From Chamaecyparis obtusa (lineage: Eukaryota > Streptophyta > Pinopsida > Cupressales > Cupressaceae): a stretch of DNA of 64,000 nt. The notes below the pieces were generated by a model that worked only from the letters and a program-made list of their open reading frames with translations, searched no databases and had not been told where the DNA came from. The stretch lies in NCBI GenBank assembly GCA_027943335.1, contig BSBK01003554.1, positions 310,001 through 374,000 of the forward strand, given 5' to 3'. Both the position numbers and the translations under genes were made by a program. This document shows, in pieces, positions 9,480 to 20,499 of this stretch. Numbering within the stretch: position 1 is the first letter of the stretch; each line of letters opens with the position of its first letter.

Positions 9480-11430
9480 GGGAGATTTCTTCCCTGTAAC
9501 TACCAAGAGGACCGATTTGAGATTTTTAATCCTAAAAATGAAGAACCCCAAAGCGAGAATGAAGAAGAAGAACCCTTTGAAAATACATTTACTGATACTC
9601 AGTAACAAATATCCTCTTCATCATCTGAGGAATCACTACATTTGAATGACCTATTTGTTGAACCTGAATACCAAGACAACCTGCTTGCTCTTATTATCTA
9701 TCAGCCACCATCACTAGGTCCTCCTCCCATAATGGTTGCTCAGGCTCCCTTTCATTTTCCTATCCCACCCCAGAACGGTAATCAAAATTTGAAGAACATA
9801 CCTATTGCTACACTTCCCAAATTCTATGGCCTCATTATAGAAGACCCTGAGACTTTCCTCTTTGAGTTTGACATCCTTTGCTAAAGCTATGACTATACAA
9901 CTGATGCCCACAAGCTGAAGTTATTCCCATCTACTCTAAAAGAGGCTTCCTTGAGATGGTTAATGGGGTTGGGCACCAATGTTGTAGTAGACTGGAATGC
10001 CATGCACAATCTATTTCTTTCAAAGTACAAAGAATACTATAGGGGTCAATATTTGAAAGGTGATGACATTTTCAAAATGTCTCAAAAGGAGGATGAAACC
10101 TTGGAGGATTATGTATCAAGATTCATATTCAACCTGTAGCGTAATACACATCACCAGCTAAATGAGACATCTCAGAAACACTTTTCTTAAAGGGTGTGAA
10201 TGATGGAAGCATTAAAGCTCTTGACCTAATGGCAGGAGGAGATATCACATAGAAAATTTGGGCTGACATAAAGAATATATGTCTAAATTATTCAAGGGCC
10301 ACTGTAAAGAAGGGTAGGGGACTTAGAGACCTACTACACAAGTCTAATGGTGGTTAAGGAGTATCCAAAATGGAGCTATCTAATTTTCTATCTGACTTCA
10401 AGAAGGACATCATCAATGATGTCGCCACTCAGCTAGATAATATGTAGGTGAGGAGGAAGAAGGAAGAGGCAGATGTTGTGTTGGCTGAGGTCTGTTCTCA
10501 TTATAGAGAAAAGAAAAGAAATTGTAAATGCAAAATAGTTACATCCATGGACATCAATCCAATGCTCACTGAGTTTAAAGCTATAGATGAGGAGAATAGA
10601 GAAGTTTTCTATGTTTCTCAAAGATGTCCATGGGGTCAGAGACAAGGTATGCCTCCAAACCCACTGAATAATTTTGGTTATAATAATAATAACAGTCAAT
10701 GGTCCAACCATAACCCCCAAAATTCTGCTTCTCAAGGTCAAAATTGGAAGTATAATTGGTCCAATCAATAGCTGCACTATAACCAAGATTATTAGCAACA
10801 ACCACCATTTAACCCATACCAACAACAATATAACTCCTATCAACAGCCACAACATAATAGCCAATGGCCACCTCATGGTAACTGGAAACCACAACCTCAG
10901 TGGGGACCCAACTAGTCTAGTCAGCAGCAAGCAATTATGCCTCCACCTCAAAAGCAAGCTATTATGCCGCCACCTCCTATAGCCAATAGAAACCCTCAAA
11001 AGCCAACTCAACTTCTTGCTTAGCCAACTTCGAATCCTAATAACAAGCATCAAGCTTATTCCTTGCAAGTAAATGATATCCATCTTAGATCAAGAACTAC
11101 ACTACCTACACCTAAGGAGCCAATAATAACCAAATTTGCTGATGTTGAGGACATACTTGTGAACCAGCCTACTGATGTTCCACCTGTTGTTCAAACTATC
11201 CCAGTGCCTAAAAATCCTCCTTTTCCACAAAGATTGTCTCTGGCAGTTCCTCCAAAAGAAAATCCTATAGCAGCTGATTTGATCGATCAGCTCAAGAAAA
11301 TGACAGTGCAAATTTCCTTGTTGGATGCCCTTAAAGAAATTCTAGTCTATACCAAAGAAATCAAAGAAGCCTGTATCAAGCAGCCTGTAAGAAATAAAAA
11401 AGACCTTGATACTATCCATGTCTTAGGCTA
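9480..11430 (+). pseudogene. Element A gag (decayed)
   Basis: The frame opens with GRFLPCNYQEDRFEIFNP, the counterpart of GRYLPNQSNHPFEEE in element B. The capsid-type core lies around 9790-10130 (for example FYGLIIEDPETFLFEFDIL, then DETLEDYVSRF). It runs on into an Asn/Gln/Pro-rich tail at 10630-11030 and a Pro-rich linker. Stops occur at several sites, such as TAA at 9882-9884 (Arg in B) and TAG at 10137-10139 (Gln in B). A 216-codon frame on the opposite strand at 10433-11083 is only the mirror of the Asn-rich coding repeat. Gag would form the particle. Confidence 0.75.
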
Positions 11431-11930
11431 GCTCTCTGATCTCATGTTAAGCAAAGTTGTGATGCCTAAGTATTCTGACCCAAGAAGCCTAGTGGTCACT
11501 ATTCATATTAATGGTATCCAAATTCAGAATGTCCTAATTGATTTAGGAGGATCAATCAATGTCATGACTAGGGAAGTTTTGCTAAAACTTAGTATCATTG
11601 GTTTGTGAGATACACCTACAATATTGCAATTAGCTGATAATTCCACTATCAAGCCAGATGGCATGGTCAAAGATATTGTTGTCACACTGGATTCTTTAGA
11701 TTACCCTTTGGATTTCATAGTCTTGTCACCCAAAGACACCTTAGGAGGATACCCATTAATCCTAGGATGACCTTGGCTAGCCACAACTAATGCTTGCATT
11801 GCATGTCACTCAGGAAAAATGACCATATCAGATGGGATAAATACCAAGAAGTTAACTCTATATTCCCCAACAAAACCCCAAGTAGACCTTGATCAAGTTG
11901 CATGACCAGATTTAGGTGATGCTGCCCTTG
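11431..11930 (+). pseudogene. Element A aspartic protease region (decayed)
   Basis: The core VLIDLGGSINVMTREVLLKL carries Asp in the D-L/S-G position of retroelement proteases, where element B has ALVDLGATINVMTRDI. It is followed by a conserved block ending in ILG-stop-PWLATTNA, where B has ILGRPWIETSDA, so the TGA stands for Arg (CGA). Another stop (TGA) follows Gly-Leu about 30 residues after the active site. The protease would cut Gag-Pol. It lies in line with gag and RT and is dead through stop codons. Confidence 0.7.
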
Positions 11931-12259
11931 AAGCAAAATCTATGCAAAAACTTATGGTCATTGAGAGAAATCCATTTATGGTATCACAAGAAGATGATGA
12001 TATACTAGTAGCAATCCTTACCAACCAATATGGTTTTGAGGAATCATCTTGTGATGTTCCTAATTGTTCCCTTCAAACAATAATGCCCAAGAAAACCACA
12101 TCTCAATTTCCTATAGCGCTTGATTATCTCCACACCTTGCTACCAAATGAAATAAAGTCTCCATCCATGGCAGAAGTCTTGATGCTAGACAAAGTCAAAA
12201 GAGTTAAAATTGTTTCAGGAAAGGAGTTGAATGTTAATAAGAACCTCACTGAATCTTAG

Positions 12260-13780
12260 ATGTCTAGTCTTCTCAAGCTTTTACAAGAATGTCAGAAAGC
12301 CTTTGCATGGGACTATACTGATATGAAAGGGTTAGACCCTAAAATTTGCACTCATAGAATCTATATAAGCCCCAAGTACAAACCAGTGAGGCAAGCCCAA
12401 AGGAGAATTAATCCCACTTTGAGAGACATAGTGAAGACTGAGTTGCATAAGCTTGTTAGTGCCAGTTTCATTTATCCTATTTCTGACAGCCAGTGGGTTT
12501 CTCCTCTAGTAATTTTTCCAAAGAAAGGGGGTAAGTGGAGAGTTTGTGTGGACTATAGGGAGCTTAACAAAGCCACTAAGAAGGATCACTTTCCACTACC
12601 TTTCATTGACCAAGTGCTTGATAATCTTACTGGGAAGAAGTACTTTTCAATTCTAGATGGATTTAGTGGATATAATGAGATACAAATATCATCAGAAGAC
12701 TAGGATAAGACAATGTTTACCTATCCTTGGGGAACATTTTCTTATTCAATATTTCCATTTAGGTTGTGCAATGCACTTGCTACCTTCCAGAGAGCAGCGT
12801 TGGGTATTTTCTCTAACATTGCTGCTGATTGTGTTGAAATTTACATGGATGACTTCACTACTCATGGAACCACATTTGAAGAAGCACAAGCTAACTTGGA
12901 GAAGGTTCTTAAGAGATGTCAGGATTGCAACCTCTCCCTTAATAGTGAGAAGTGTTATATGATGATGGAGGAGGGAGTTGTCCTTGGCCACTACCTCTCA
13001 TCTTTTGGAATTCAGGTTGACCCTACAAAAATTGCAGTTATCAACACACTTCCCACACCGATTAAGAAGAAGGATGTCAGGAGTTTCCTTGGTCATGTTG
13101 GTTACTACAGGAGATTCATAAAGGATTTCAGCCAACTTGCAACACCTCTGTACAACTTGCTGAAGAAAGAAGTTGAGTTTGAATGGACAGAAGACTGTGA
13201 AGCCTCATTCTAGAAATTGAAAGATGTTTTAACAACAACACCTATTCTTAGAGGACCTAATTGGAAGCTTCCATTTCATATCCACACAGATGCATTTGAC
13301 TATTCCATTAGAGCAGTCCTTGGATAGAAGGAAGGTACTGTTGAACATGCAATTTACTACATTAGTAAAAATTCTCAAGGAGCTGAATTAAATTATAATG
13401 TTATTGAAAAAGAGCTGTTAGTAGTTATCTATGCACTAAACAAATTTAGGCACTACATCACAAGTTATGAAGTATTTGTTTATACCGATCATTCAGCTAT
13501 CAAGTACTTAATGAATAAACCTATCATTAGTGGTAGATTAGCATGCTGGTTACTCCTCATGTAGGAATTTGATGTGAAGATAATAGACAAACTAGGCAAG
13601 GCTAATGTAGTGGCAGATTTCTTGTCAAGATTGCAAGTACCAGATGATCCTGTAGCAATTGATGATAGCTTCCTAGATGAGCACTTATTTTCTATTGATT
13701 CTCTTAATCCATGGTATCCAGACTTAGCCAACTACCTTGCTACAGGAAGAATGTCACCTCACTTCTCTCCTAAGTAGTGC
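12260..13780 (+). pseudogene. Element A reverse transcriptase and RNase H (decayed)
   Basis: RT motifs in order: DMKGLDPKICTHRIY, SDSQWVSPLVIFPKKGGKWR, VDYRELNKATKKDHFPLPFI, SILDGFSGYNEIQI, TYPWGTFSYSIFPF, and the catalytic YMDDF near 12845, which is intact. Then VRSFLGHVGYYRRFI opens the connection. RNase H follows with HIHTDAFDYSIRAVLG, NYNVIEKELLVVIYAL and YTDHSAIKYLMNK. Stops interrupt at 12701-12703 (TAG), 13211-13213 (TAG), 13327 (TAG) and 13563 (TAG); the first three lie where Gln is expected or found in element B. The frame stays constant throughout. The enzyme would copy element RNA into DNA. It cannot be made in full here. Confidence 0.88.
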
Positions 13781-15021
13781 CGACTACTGGTTGACAAGAG
13801 TTTTAACTTCTCCTAGATCTCGGGCTTCACGTTTTATATAGGATCAGACTAGGTCACCAGGAGATGTGTTCGAAGATTTAACCTATGAAATTCTCTAACC
13901 ATGTCACAATGAACCATGTGGCAGCCATTTTGTAGAAAAGTGGACAGCCTATAAAATTTTGACAACTAGATACTACTAGCCTACTTTACACAAAGATGCA
14001 GCAAAGTATACCAGGCATTGTGATAGATGCCAACATATGGGGCACCCAACGAAATCTAATGAAATGCCCCTATAGCCTTAGGTAGTTGTCACACCCTTTG
14101 AAAAGTGGGGTATTGACTTCATTGGAACCATTGAACCTTCTTCTCATGGAAATTCATACATCTTAGTCTGTACTAACTATGCCACAAAATGGGTTGAAGC
14201 CAAAGCTATGAGGCATGCCAGAGATCACAAAGTTGTTGAGTTCCTCTATGAATTCATATTCACTAGATTTGGAGTACCCACATAAATAGTCACAGATTAG
14301 GGAGCACAGTTCACCTCCAATCTTATCACAGAGTTGATGCAGGAATATATGGTACGCCATGGGAAATCTTCACCCTATCATCCTTAGGCCAATGGTCAAG
14401 CTAAAATCACAAACCGGGAGATAGAATCTATTTTGACAAAGATAGTAGTTGTTCATAAAAAGGACTGGGCTACCCATCTTCCTGAAGCTATATGGGCCTA
14501 CCGCAAAACATGGAAAACCACCACAGGGTTTACTTCTTTTGAGTTGGTGTATGGAATATCAGCCTCCATGCCTATTGAGTTTCAGCATAAAACACTCTAA
14601 ACAACCTTGGATTTGGATATTGATCTCACCAGAGCACAAGAAGACTGGTTGCTGCAATTAAATGGATTGGATGAATATAAGAAGTCTACCCTCCACAATA
14701 CAAAGTTGATACAACAGAAAAGAAAAAAATGTTATGACAAGTTCATCCGTGATAAATAATTTTTTGTGGGTGACTGGGCACTGCTGTATGATTCAAGATA
14801 CTAGCACACACTCGAGAAATTTCAAACCCGATGGCTTGGGCCTTGTGAGATAATATCAGTATTTAAAAATGGAGTAGTTCAGCTTTCAACCATTGATCCC
14901 ATGCGATTCAAGTTGCTAGTAAATAGACATCACCTAAAACTCTACAACAAGCCTATCAGTCATGATGAGTTCCTGAAGCAGTTCCAAAGAAACAGTGACA
15001 CAAGTGTTCTTGCAGTCAAAT
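13781..15021 (+). pseudogene. Element A integrase (decayed, frameshifted)
   Basis: A frameshift near 13865 separates this part from RT-RNase H. The HHCC zinc-binding part is still seen (CHNEPCGSHF ... YTRHCDRCQHMGHPTKS). The catalytic core reads FEKWGIDFIGTIEPSS, then VTD-stop-GAQFT, then ITNREIESILTKIVV, which keeps the D, D and E residues. The C-terminal part reads FQTRWLGPCEIISVFKNGVV and VQLSTIDPMRFKLL. No chromodomain follows. Many stops are TAG or TAA at Gln positions of element B. Integrase would join element DNA to the chromosome; this copy is dead. Confidence 0.82.
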
Positions 15022-15748
15022 AATCTGGGTCTTCAACCCAACCTTCTGCCGATTCTTGATTCCATTCAAGAAACCCATAATAAACATTTCACATTTTGTG
15101 GAATTATTTCTCCATAATAAATTTCATTCACCTTCTCTCTTTTCCACTCATCCATCCCATCCCATCACTTCATAACCACAGATGTAATCTTTTAGAAAAA
15201 TCTTTCTGCAGTGCTTCCAGGTTCGTGCCACATATACTCGTATATATTTTATTTTATTCATTAATTTTTAGGATTTTGTGTCATTTTAATTATCTACTTT
15301 TGCATAGCCTGGCTTGGTGGGACCCATTCCATTACTTAGTTGGGGGGGGGGGGGGAAATATTCTATTTTCAAAATTTCAAATTAGCATGTAAAAATTGAA
15401 GTTTCTTGTCTTTATGAGATGTCCACATCATGTCTTTCTGATATGTCCTATGATTGCGTCATCACATCTAAAGTGAAATTAAAGATATTAAAAGCTAAAG
15501 TTAATTCCTAATGATATTCCATGATGTGTTCAGGGTGGCATCCCTTGGCACGAGCGAGCTATTATGAAATGTTCTGCAAGAAACATATCATTAGATTTCG
15601 TGCAAAAATCTTTAATTTCATGAAGCAAGTTGCAGTTGGTATGCTGCCTTTTTCAATTGCAACATCCTATGCTATAATGCTTTGAATTTTGTGATTTACC
15701 ATTGTTGGGCTCTGTGAAAATATCAAGATCTATGAAATTCAAAAAAAT
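15022..15748 (+). other. Spacer between integrase and third ORF of element A
   Basis: No coding frame is recognised. It holds a run of 14 G at 15342-15355 and AT-rich DNA. Element B has a shorter counterpart (38940-39500) with similar opening text (both have CCCATCCCATCAC), so the spacer belongs to the element family. Confidence 0.5.
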
Positions 15749-18426
15749 TTGGGCATAAGAATGGAAGGTGACCTTCAACGGCATGAGCCAATGGATCACA
15801 GAGTTTTGTTAAGTGATGCCTCTAGTTGTGAAATGTTTAGAAGAAGAGGGTGGCTAGATTATTACTTAAGTCTTAAGGGGTTTGACGAAGAAATTGCTTT
15901 GCAATTTCTATCCACCTTGAAGGATGGATTTGTAGAGGTCAAGGGCTTAAAGATTGAATTTATAGAGGATGTAGTAGCTGAAGTGACTGGTTTACCACAA
16001 GAAGGTGAGAAATGGGTGAAAGACTTTGACCTACGTTCGGTGAGGGCTCAATTCACTCTACAAGGTGACCCCCAGTTAGACATTGACAAGAAGCAAGGTA
16101 CCTAGCGACTATCTCTGCCTCTAGAATTCATTCAACCATCTGCATTCATTATCCAGTACTTCACCTGTGAGGGACGTTACAAGTATTTGCATGCTCTACA
16201 CTTGAAAATTTTGGGTCATCTTTGACATGACAACAGATCGGTAAATCTTCCCAGCTTCCTATTTAACATTATGAAAAAGAAAGCTTTGTTAGTCCAATCA
16301 AGAAGTCACCAGTCTATTTCGCATCATTGTTTGATAAAAATAATTGTAGAAAGAGAATTAAATAGACAAATGGTTGGGACATGGGAAGAATTCTTGTAGA
16401 TGAATGAGGTAGAACTAAAAGTAGTCAGCCCTAGAGGTTGAGGTGTTGGCTAGAGAGAACAAACATCCACAAGGGTTTGTAAAATTGTCTAAAGGGTTGA
16501 AAATGTTCCTAGAGCTTCCCCTTCCATTTCTAGGTCACCTAGGAAAAGAACTTACAGTGTTGGTGCCTCCACTTCTAAGAGGAAAAAAAATAAAATTAAA
16601 GAAACTACCAGTATCCCTGAAACACCACCGTCCATAAGGACCGGGTCTACATCTAGGAAGGACAAGGGTAAAACAAAGGAGATAGAAGATGAAATAGCAG
16701 AACAACAACCTAGTAGTAATACTGGCAATGTTGAAGAAACCTTACATCCTCACAGGGAAGAAAATTTACAAAATCATCCTAAAGCAACTGCAGAGGAAGT
16801 AACCACTAGTAGGAGGAAATAGAAGAGTCCTCTGAGCTCATTCACACCCCCTAGGAGGAGAAGTCAAAGGCTTTTTGAAAAGGATGTTGAGGCTCCTATT
16901 CCTTTTGTTAACCTTGAGTCCTCAGAATCTGTATAGAAGTCCTCTTCAGAGGAAATGTTTCATCAAAATGTAGCCAGTGACACTTCATTCAATAACCAAA
17001 GTCCACAAATAGAAGTTAACCCTAGTGTTAACTATATACTTATTGATAGTGATGAGGATTCTGAGGATGTAGAGGAATTTGTGAATAACTCTGTTGGGCT
17101 AGCTAGTTGTATGGATTATAAAGAAACCCCAGAATTTGGAAGGGATATTATTGAAGAAGTGCTCGAGCAAAGTAATTAGGATGGGTTAGAAATGCTAGCT
17201 AAAGTAGAAGCTGATGTTAGTGAGGAAAGTAATGTATTGAAAGCTATTGTTTTGTGTAAAGGAGAATCCTCTACACCAAAGAAAACAATAAAAAATCCTC
17301 ACTTGCCATCTAGTTGGGTGGATATTCTCAATCAGGAACCCCTACCATCACTAGATTTGTCTACACCCCTGACTGCAGGGATAAATTTGTATCAACAGTT
17401 GTTGTGGGAGAAGGCACAATGGAAATTAGAAAAGGAAAAGTTGAAACGAGTCATTAGTGAGCAAGTTTCTCAAATAGAGAAAAAATCAGATTAGATTGAG
17501 GTGTTGAAAAGGAGGATTGATCAAATTACATGATTAATTCCAGAGCTTATGGAATGCGGATCACCATCTCTAGTGTATGCACTATTCCTTAAAGAACAAC
17601 TTGTTAATTTCAAATTAACAAGAATTGTAGAAGGGTTCAGTCCCTTTATCTCAAATCCTCATGACTTTTATGATGCATTCCAGTCCACTCCAATGACTCT
17701 GAAAAACCTATTGTGTGAGTTATAGCTACATAACTTAGCAGTCCCTGATGATACAGAGTGGAACTCACTCTATGTAGGAGATGTGCAGTTAAGGGAAGTC
17801 ATGTCTTGGATGCAAAATGAGATAAGTAGGGAGCATAAGGCTGCACCTTACATAAATAATGAAATGACAGCTCCCTTGATGATGAGACCTGAAGTTCAGC
17901 ATTCCAAGCAGACATATCTAGACTAGCTTTTTGTAACAACGAATTTAAGTGGAGCTAATAAGATATATCTAGTTAGAGAGCAAGTTTTCACAGATTGGGA
18001 ACAACATTCCTCACATGACATTGCAACAATAATTAGTGCCTCCAGAAAAAGATGGATATAGATGTCACATGATCTAAAGTCAAGGGAACCTCACTCTCCA
18101 CAAAATTTAACCCTTACTACAAGAAGAGTTCCATTATACATTATGTTAGGCAGGACACTCCTTAATCACTGGTTTCCATTGAGGTTTCAGCCTCCACTCT
18201 TCCTATAGCCATTGCTAGCAATGAATGATAGTGCAATAGATTATGATATAGCCACCGAAGTCCTGTGATGGGAAAGACTCAAAGAAAATCATGGGTACTT
18301 TGACTATGTTAAGGATGAGTCTAGGCAAAGAACAACTAGTGACTTAAGGGTTCATGCCAGAATTCAAAATTTCATGATTTCTGGGGACCAACAATAGTTC
18401 GGTTGGGGGGAATTATGGGCTTCTAA
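15749..18426 (+). pseudogene. Element A third ORF (post-integrase), decayed
   Basis: One plus frame of about 890 codons, broken by stops but with no clear frameshift. The first 230 codons hold a domain shared with element B: RRRGWLDYYLSLKGFDEEIA, then EVTGLPQEGEKW, KQGT, TCEGRYKYLHALHLK, and TWEEFL. This resembles the 'putative plant transposon protein' type of domain (family call from memory). A Ser/Pro/Lys-rich, then acidic, linker follows (LIDSDEDSEDVEEF), then a coiled coil (LLWEKAQWKLEKEKLKRVIS) and a C-terminal helical part ending just before the LTR. The end overlaps the purine tract. Its position matches the env-like or additional ORFs of some plant Ty3/gypsy elements. No membrane segment is seen, so an envelope role is not supported. 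Confidence 0.7.
18401..18412 (+). promoter_or_regulatory. Element A polypurine tract
   Basis: GGTTGGGGGGAA stands just before the TGGGCTTC that probably opens the 3' LTR. It overlaps the end of the third ORF. Such tracts prime plus-strand synthesis. Confidence 0.55.
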
Positions 18427-19534
18427 ATAGCCATCTTTCTCAGTACTTTTTATCCTCTTTTTAGAATAATTAATTTCACATAGACATGAATTTATAATTT
18501 TTGAGCATAAGAACTTATGGTTTTCTTGAATTCATGATCCTTTCCTAAGCTATGTTTTGGGTAGTTACCTCTTGTAGCCATAGGACTTGCAAGAGTGTTA
18601 ATTAGAACTTACACCTTTCCCTAATATTAATGATGTAGATATATATGTATATGGCTAGATGTGTGGACATTTATTGTTTTGCAGGTGTTGACTATGGACA
18701 TTCAAAGACCAACATAGTGGTGCCAGAGTAATCAAAGCCAACCATAGGATTGTAGAATCTTCGCAAGAAAAGCGAGTCAATTGATGTTTTTTGTTGCATG
18801 CACCACGTAGATTTAGTTTCCTTAACGCGCTATATTCCTGGAGATTATTCATGTTCAATGATGTTTATGTTCTGGAATTTTATGAGTTGTAATTGATCCT
18901 CATTTATGAAGTGATCGTAGATTTAGGAGATAGTTGTAGTTTTCCTTTAAATAATCGACTGTTGTGACTCTTTTGGAGTTAGTTGAATAAACTAGTTTTT
19001 ATAACAGAAATCTTGCAATACTATTTTCAATCAAGTGTAACTATTTTATTATGGATGAATAGAATGCTTAGTTCAAGTTTATATCTTTTATCTTGACTGT
19101 ATTTCCTATTCACTCATTCAAGAGGGCCCACTTGATGAGTGAATTGTTTTGTTAGCGTAGAGTTCATTTTCCTATTTATTCCTAAGTAATTAGAACTCTG
19201 TTGTTCCTGTAGCTACTGATAACAAAATTGGTAGCCTGTTCTTGCAGCATAGGTAGTTGGAGTAATTCCTAGACGTGAATTCCTGCTTTGTTAGAATAAC
19301 TTCATTTACCAAGTTCTAGCATAGTTTTCCTGAAGCATAAGTATTTGAATTCCATTGATAGTCTTAGATTGAGAAGGTTTGAAGCATATACTTTGTGAAT
19401 GCCATTCCAAGTTTACGTCCCTAGTTGATAATTAAATGAGATTGAATAATCCATTTAGAAATCATTTAGGGTGTCCAATCCTAAAATAGGCAGTCCATTG
19501 CTATGCGTTTCTCATACTATTATTTGGCCAAGCA
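18416..19534 (+). repeat. Element A 3' LTR (approximate limits)
   Basis: Non-coding sequence that aligns by eye in patches with the LTRs of element B: TTTTCCTTTAAATAA near 18940, GGGCCCACTTGATGAGTGAA near 19123, and GTGTCCAATC near 19470, in the same order as in B. The start is set by the purine tract. The end is set by comparison with B and a terminal CA, and could be off by tens of bases because no 5' LTR is present to compare. Confidence 0.5.
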
Positions 19535-20499
19535 TGGAATAGATGTAATATGAGTTTAAATAGGAGAAAGATAAAATTACATGGACACATGAATTGAGGA
19601 CTCACTCTCTACCTTTGTAGTGACCTCATATTACAAGACACTAGATCATTATGAAATTTACAATTGCATGAGAGTTGGTTCTAACAAAGGTGTGAACTAG
19701 AATGATAAGCCTACAAAGGCTCAGTAAAATCCTACTCCATTGAGGTAGTTATCCATATTGTGACTAGCAAGGAAGGGATCCCTACTGATGAAGTAGGAGG
19801 TTTTATGAATGTTGTAGTTGCAATCTCAATTATGGACCATGTCCTTCCACTTTTTGCTTTGCAAGGGGTAGGAGGAAAACAATGCGACCTCAAAGGTTGG
19901 GTAGTAGATGTTAGAGGAGATGGAGAACCCTGCAATGACCTCTTACCATTACTATAGATAGTAGCATGAGGGCTGCCAAATATGATCAAAATAATGAATG
20001 ATGTTCCTTAGACTTAGGTAGCATTGGTGTCATTCCTTTGTCCATAGTAGGCACAACCATAGGACCAGAAGACACCACCAAAGATTGAAAATTCCTCAGT
20101 AGTTGTGGAGGATTCCTTTGAAATATACACTTGCCTTAGTCCCTTGATGAAGAGACAATAGAGGAAAAAGTGTGTTGACTCATATGGGTGTGCCAGGAGA
20201 TGGAGGAAAAAAATGAGAGGGGTAGTAGGTGCCAAATATTTATAATAGATTTCTCCAGCCTTATACTTGTTATAAGATATGAATGATAAATCTTGGTAGG
20301 GAAGTAGGGGTCCTACCAAAGTAGGCTAGAAGTGTTCCAACAAGAAGCCCCCACGAGATGACAAGGGGCAATATCTAGTTTCCTAAAACATATGCATGAT
20401 ACACTTGTACAAAAACTTAAGGCACTTATGGACCACCAAGTAGACTACCCACATAGAGATCAACCTAAGGATACCCAACTTCACTTGGGAGTGGTCTGA
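19535..20499. other. Intergenic or decayed repeat, no gene recognised
   Basis: No homology or clean frame is recognised on either strand. The short minus-strand frame at 20014-20319 has stop-rich extensions on both sides and may be the decayed downstream continuation of the minus-strand gag fragment next to it. Confidence 0.35.

Larger units (their letters stand above)
9480..19534 (+). mobile_element. Element A: Ty3/gypsy element with third ORF, 5' LTR missing
   Basis: Order: gag (9480-11430), protease (11431-11930), RT-RNase H (12260-13780), integrase (13781-15021), spacer, third ORF (15749-18426), purine tract (18401-18412), 3' LTR (about 18416-19534). Integrase follows RT-RNase H, as in Ty3/gypsy, and no chromodomain is seen. 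The RT resembles non-chromovirus (Athila-like) plant lineages but lacks the insert usual in Athila RT. No 5' LTR or PBS is found before 9480, so the 5' end is truncated. The whole element is inactive: many in-frame stops and at least one frameshift. Confidence 0.8.

Noticed and set aside
10433..11083. 216-codon minus-strand frame
   Set aside because: It is the reverse of the Asn/Gln-rich gag tail of element A; the Trp/Leu/Ile-rich product is a by-product of that repeat.
12746..12991. Minus-strand frame over the element A RT
   Set aside because: Shadow of the conserved RT block containing YMDD.
16443..16637. 64-codon plus frame in element A third ORF
   Set aside because: It is out of frame with the third ORF; the true frame reads on through Ser/Lys-rich text.
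15749..18426. Envelope gene of an errantivirus-like element
   Set aside because: No signal peptide, transmembrane segment or furin-like site is visible in the third ORF, so position alone does not support the call.
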